Under the pieces are notes generated by a model. The model saw nothing but the letters and a program-made list of their open reading frames with translations. It was not told the DNA's origin and searched no databases. The translations under genes and the position numbers were made by a program. Positions 62,964-64,000 of a DNA stretch of 64,000 nt are shown piece after piece (position 1 is the first letter of the stretch; every line of letters starts with the position of its first letter). Source of the DNA: Aulostomus chinensis (taxonomy: Eukaryota; Chordata; Actinopteri; Syngnathiformes; Aulostomidae); NCBI GenBank assembly GCA_037954235.1, contig JBBMOA010000001.1, positions 27,729,074 through 27,793,073 of the forward strand. Direction: 5' to 3'.

Positions 62964-63152
62964 TTTTCTTCACTGATGGGAGGATTTTTGCTCTAAGGGG
63001 GCGGGACCTTCTCCAGAGGTGATTGACACATGCAAGCTCTGGGTGTCAGAGTTGTTTTGGTCAGGATGTGAAAGGGAAGTTGAGTCAGCTGGTATCTGTG
63101 TCAGTTAAAAGCCTCACAGTAATTCCATAATCTAGGAGAAGAAAGTCTCCTA

Positions 63153-63228
63153 CGACGGGATTCGAACCCACGCGTGAAGCGCACAATGGATCAGCAGTCC
63201 ATCACCTTAACGACTCGGCCACCTCGTC
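63153..63228 (-). pseudogene. tRNA-Ser(GCT) with damaged acceptor
   Basis: The 5' side GACGAGGTGGCCGAG, anticodon loop CTGCTGA (GCU) and T loop TTCGAAT are good, but the 3' acceptor strand is shortened (CCC-GTCG instead of CCCATCCTCGTCG, about 6 nt lost). The acceptor stem cannot form. Confidence 0.75.
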
Positions 63229-63904
63229 TCCTGACCACCATGATGTGCTGCTTTCTCTGAGCCTTTTAAACAGCTGAACTCTTTGGAGCCCAGTTGTCAG
63301 AAATGGACCCAGCAGGAGCCACTGAACACAACTCTGACATCATCAGGCTTCTTCCCAGCAGCTTGGTGCTCCAGAAGGAAGAATCCAGACCATCGCTACA
63401 TCATCAGAGTGAACACCAGCTGATGTTGACCAGTTTAACAAGCCTTTGACTGCTAAATGACATCCAAGCTCAGATTCTCTTGTCCTGGTAGAACAAGTCA
63501 ATGTTGAAGAAGATGAGAGCACCAGTCTCTTTCATCAAGGAAACAAGCCTCCTGTCACTGTCCTATGCAGTTTCTTTTAAAAAAAAAAGTGAGACAACCT
63601 CAAGATTTTCTGTTTCCTCTTGTAGGATTTTGCCACAGAGAATCAGAGACAATCAAAAGCTTGTTGGACTTTAACGTTGGAGGACTGAACAAGTCATGAC
63701 ATCATCAGTTTTACCTTCACAGGTGCTCCATTTACTTTACTTTCAATTTTACAGAGGTAGAAGCTGAAATCAAAGCTGTCTGTCCAAAGAAGTGAGAGCT
63801 TCCCAGGTTGTGATGTTCTTGTCTACAGACTCTGTCTTGTATGGAGCTTCAGTCTTTAATGAAAAGACTCCTCCATTAATAACATCACTGTGCCTCTGCA
63901 GTGA
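63229..63904. other. Flank of the tRNA-Ser relic
   Basis: 63295-63545 is the dispersed segment shared with 8360-8545 and 20190-20335. 63575-63720 resembles 54290-54400 (TTGATTGGCTCTGATTCTCTG region) in reverse. No gene seen. Confidence 0.45.
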
Positions 63905-64000
63905 ATCAGTCACTCCATCCATTTTCTATACCACTGATTTGTTAAAGGTTATGGGGGGGGGGGGGTGACATTTGGTGAGAGCAGGGTTCACCCTGAACAG
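63905..64000 (+). repeat. Common teleost interspersed repeat, cut by the window edge
   Basis: CACTCCATCCATTTTCTATA, a G13 run at 63953-63965 and GCAGGGTTCACCCTGAACAG. Confidence 0.7.

Larger units (their letters stand above)
61005..63600. repeat. Segmental duplication, partner 18160-20420 (direct)
   Basis: Overlaps the end of the 57920-61860 block, because 61005-61500 also matches 27100-27600. Contains the CACGTG array, the nested hairpin and a tRNA-Ser(GCT) relic. Confidence 0.88.

Overview
The window looks like nuclear DNA of a teleost fish, probably a percomorph. It has very long CA/TG microsatellites, decayed L2/Maui-type LINEs, a Penelope-like element, tRNA-derived SINEs, relics of piggyBac, Harbinger and hAT transposons, and a C2H2 zinc-finger gene with the VEQLLVIKEEVPPE-type start to its second exon that is typical of fish zinc-finger clusters. 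No bacterial or viral gene organisation is visible, and the species cannot be named from this sequence alone.

Layout: 1-2475 is an AT-rich satellite that runs off the left edge. 2.5-9 kb holds a TTAA-bounded transposon-like element, an internally deleted Penelope-like element and a Harbinger transposase relic. From 6 kb to the right edge runs a tRNA island, with 26 tRNA genes or tRNA-like copies (Ala, Glu, Leu, Lys, Ser, His, Phe and an initiator-Met scaffold) embedded in blocks that recur two to four times in direct or inverted orientation. The main duplicate pairs are 24.0-28.0 with 57.9-61.9 kb, 18.2-20.4 with 61.0-63.6 kb, 35.4-37.3 with 44.0-45.9 kb (all direct), and 20.9-21.9 with 42.9-44.0 kb and 23.1-23.9 with 40.5-41.3 kb (both inverted).

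Three protein-coding loci deserve attention. (1) At 28060-29895 is a 611-residue reading frame with three tandem coiled-coil units of about 105-112 residues, thirteen 12-residue acidic/proline repeats and a hydrophobic C-terminus. I do not recognise its family. (2) A two-exon zinc-finger gene on the minus strand has exon 1 at 52354-52618 under a CpG-rich promoter and exon 2 at 49151-50340 with six fingers. The exon phases join exactly to give 484 residues. (3) At 55844-57062 is an inverted copy of that second exon with seven fingers, a homopolymer frameshift and no visible first exon.

The rest is transposon debris, microsatellites and unclassified interspersed sequence. The most unusual signals are six initiator-tRNA-like copies that all carry CAG where the CAT anticodon should be, paralogous tRNA copies with different anticodons, one duplicate block from which the tRNA has been lost, recurrent arrays of the palindrome GTCACGTGAC, and the tandem-repeat coiled-coil gene placed exactly where a duplicated block ends. 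All identifications come from reading the sequence. No similarity search was run.
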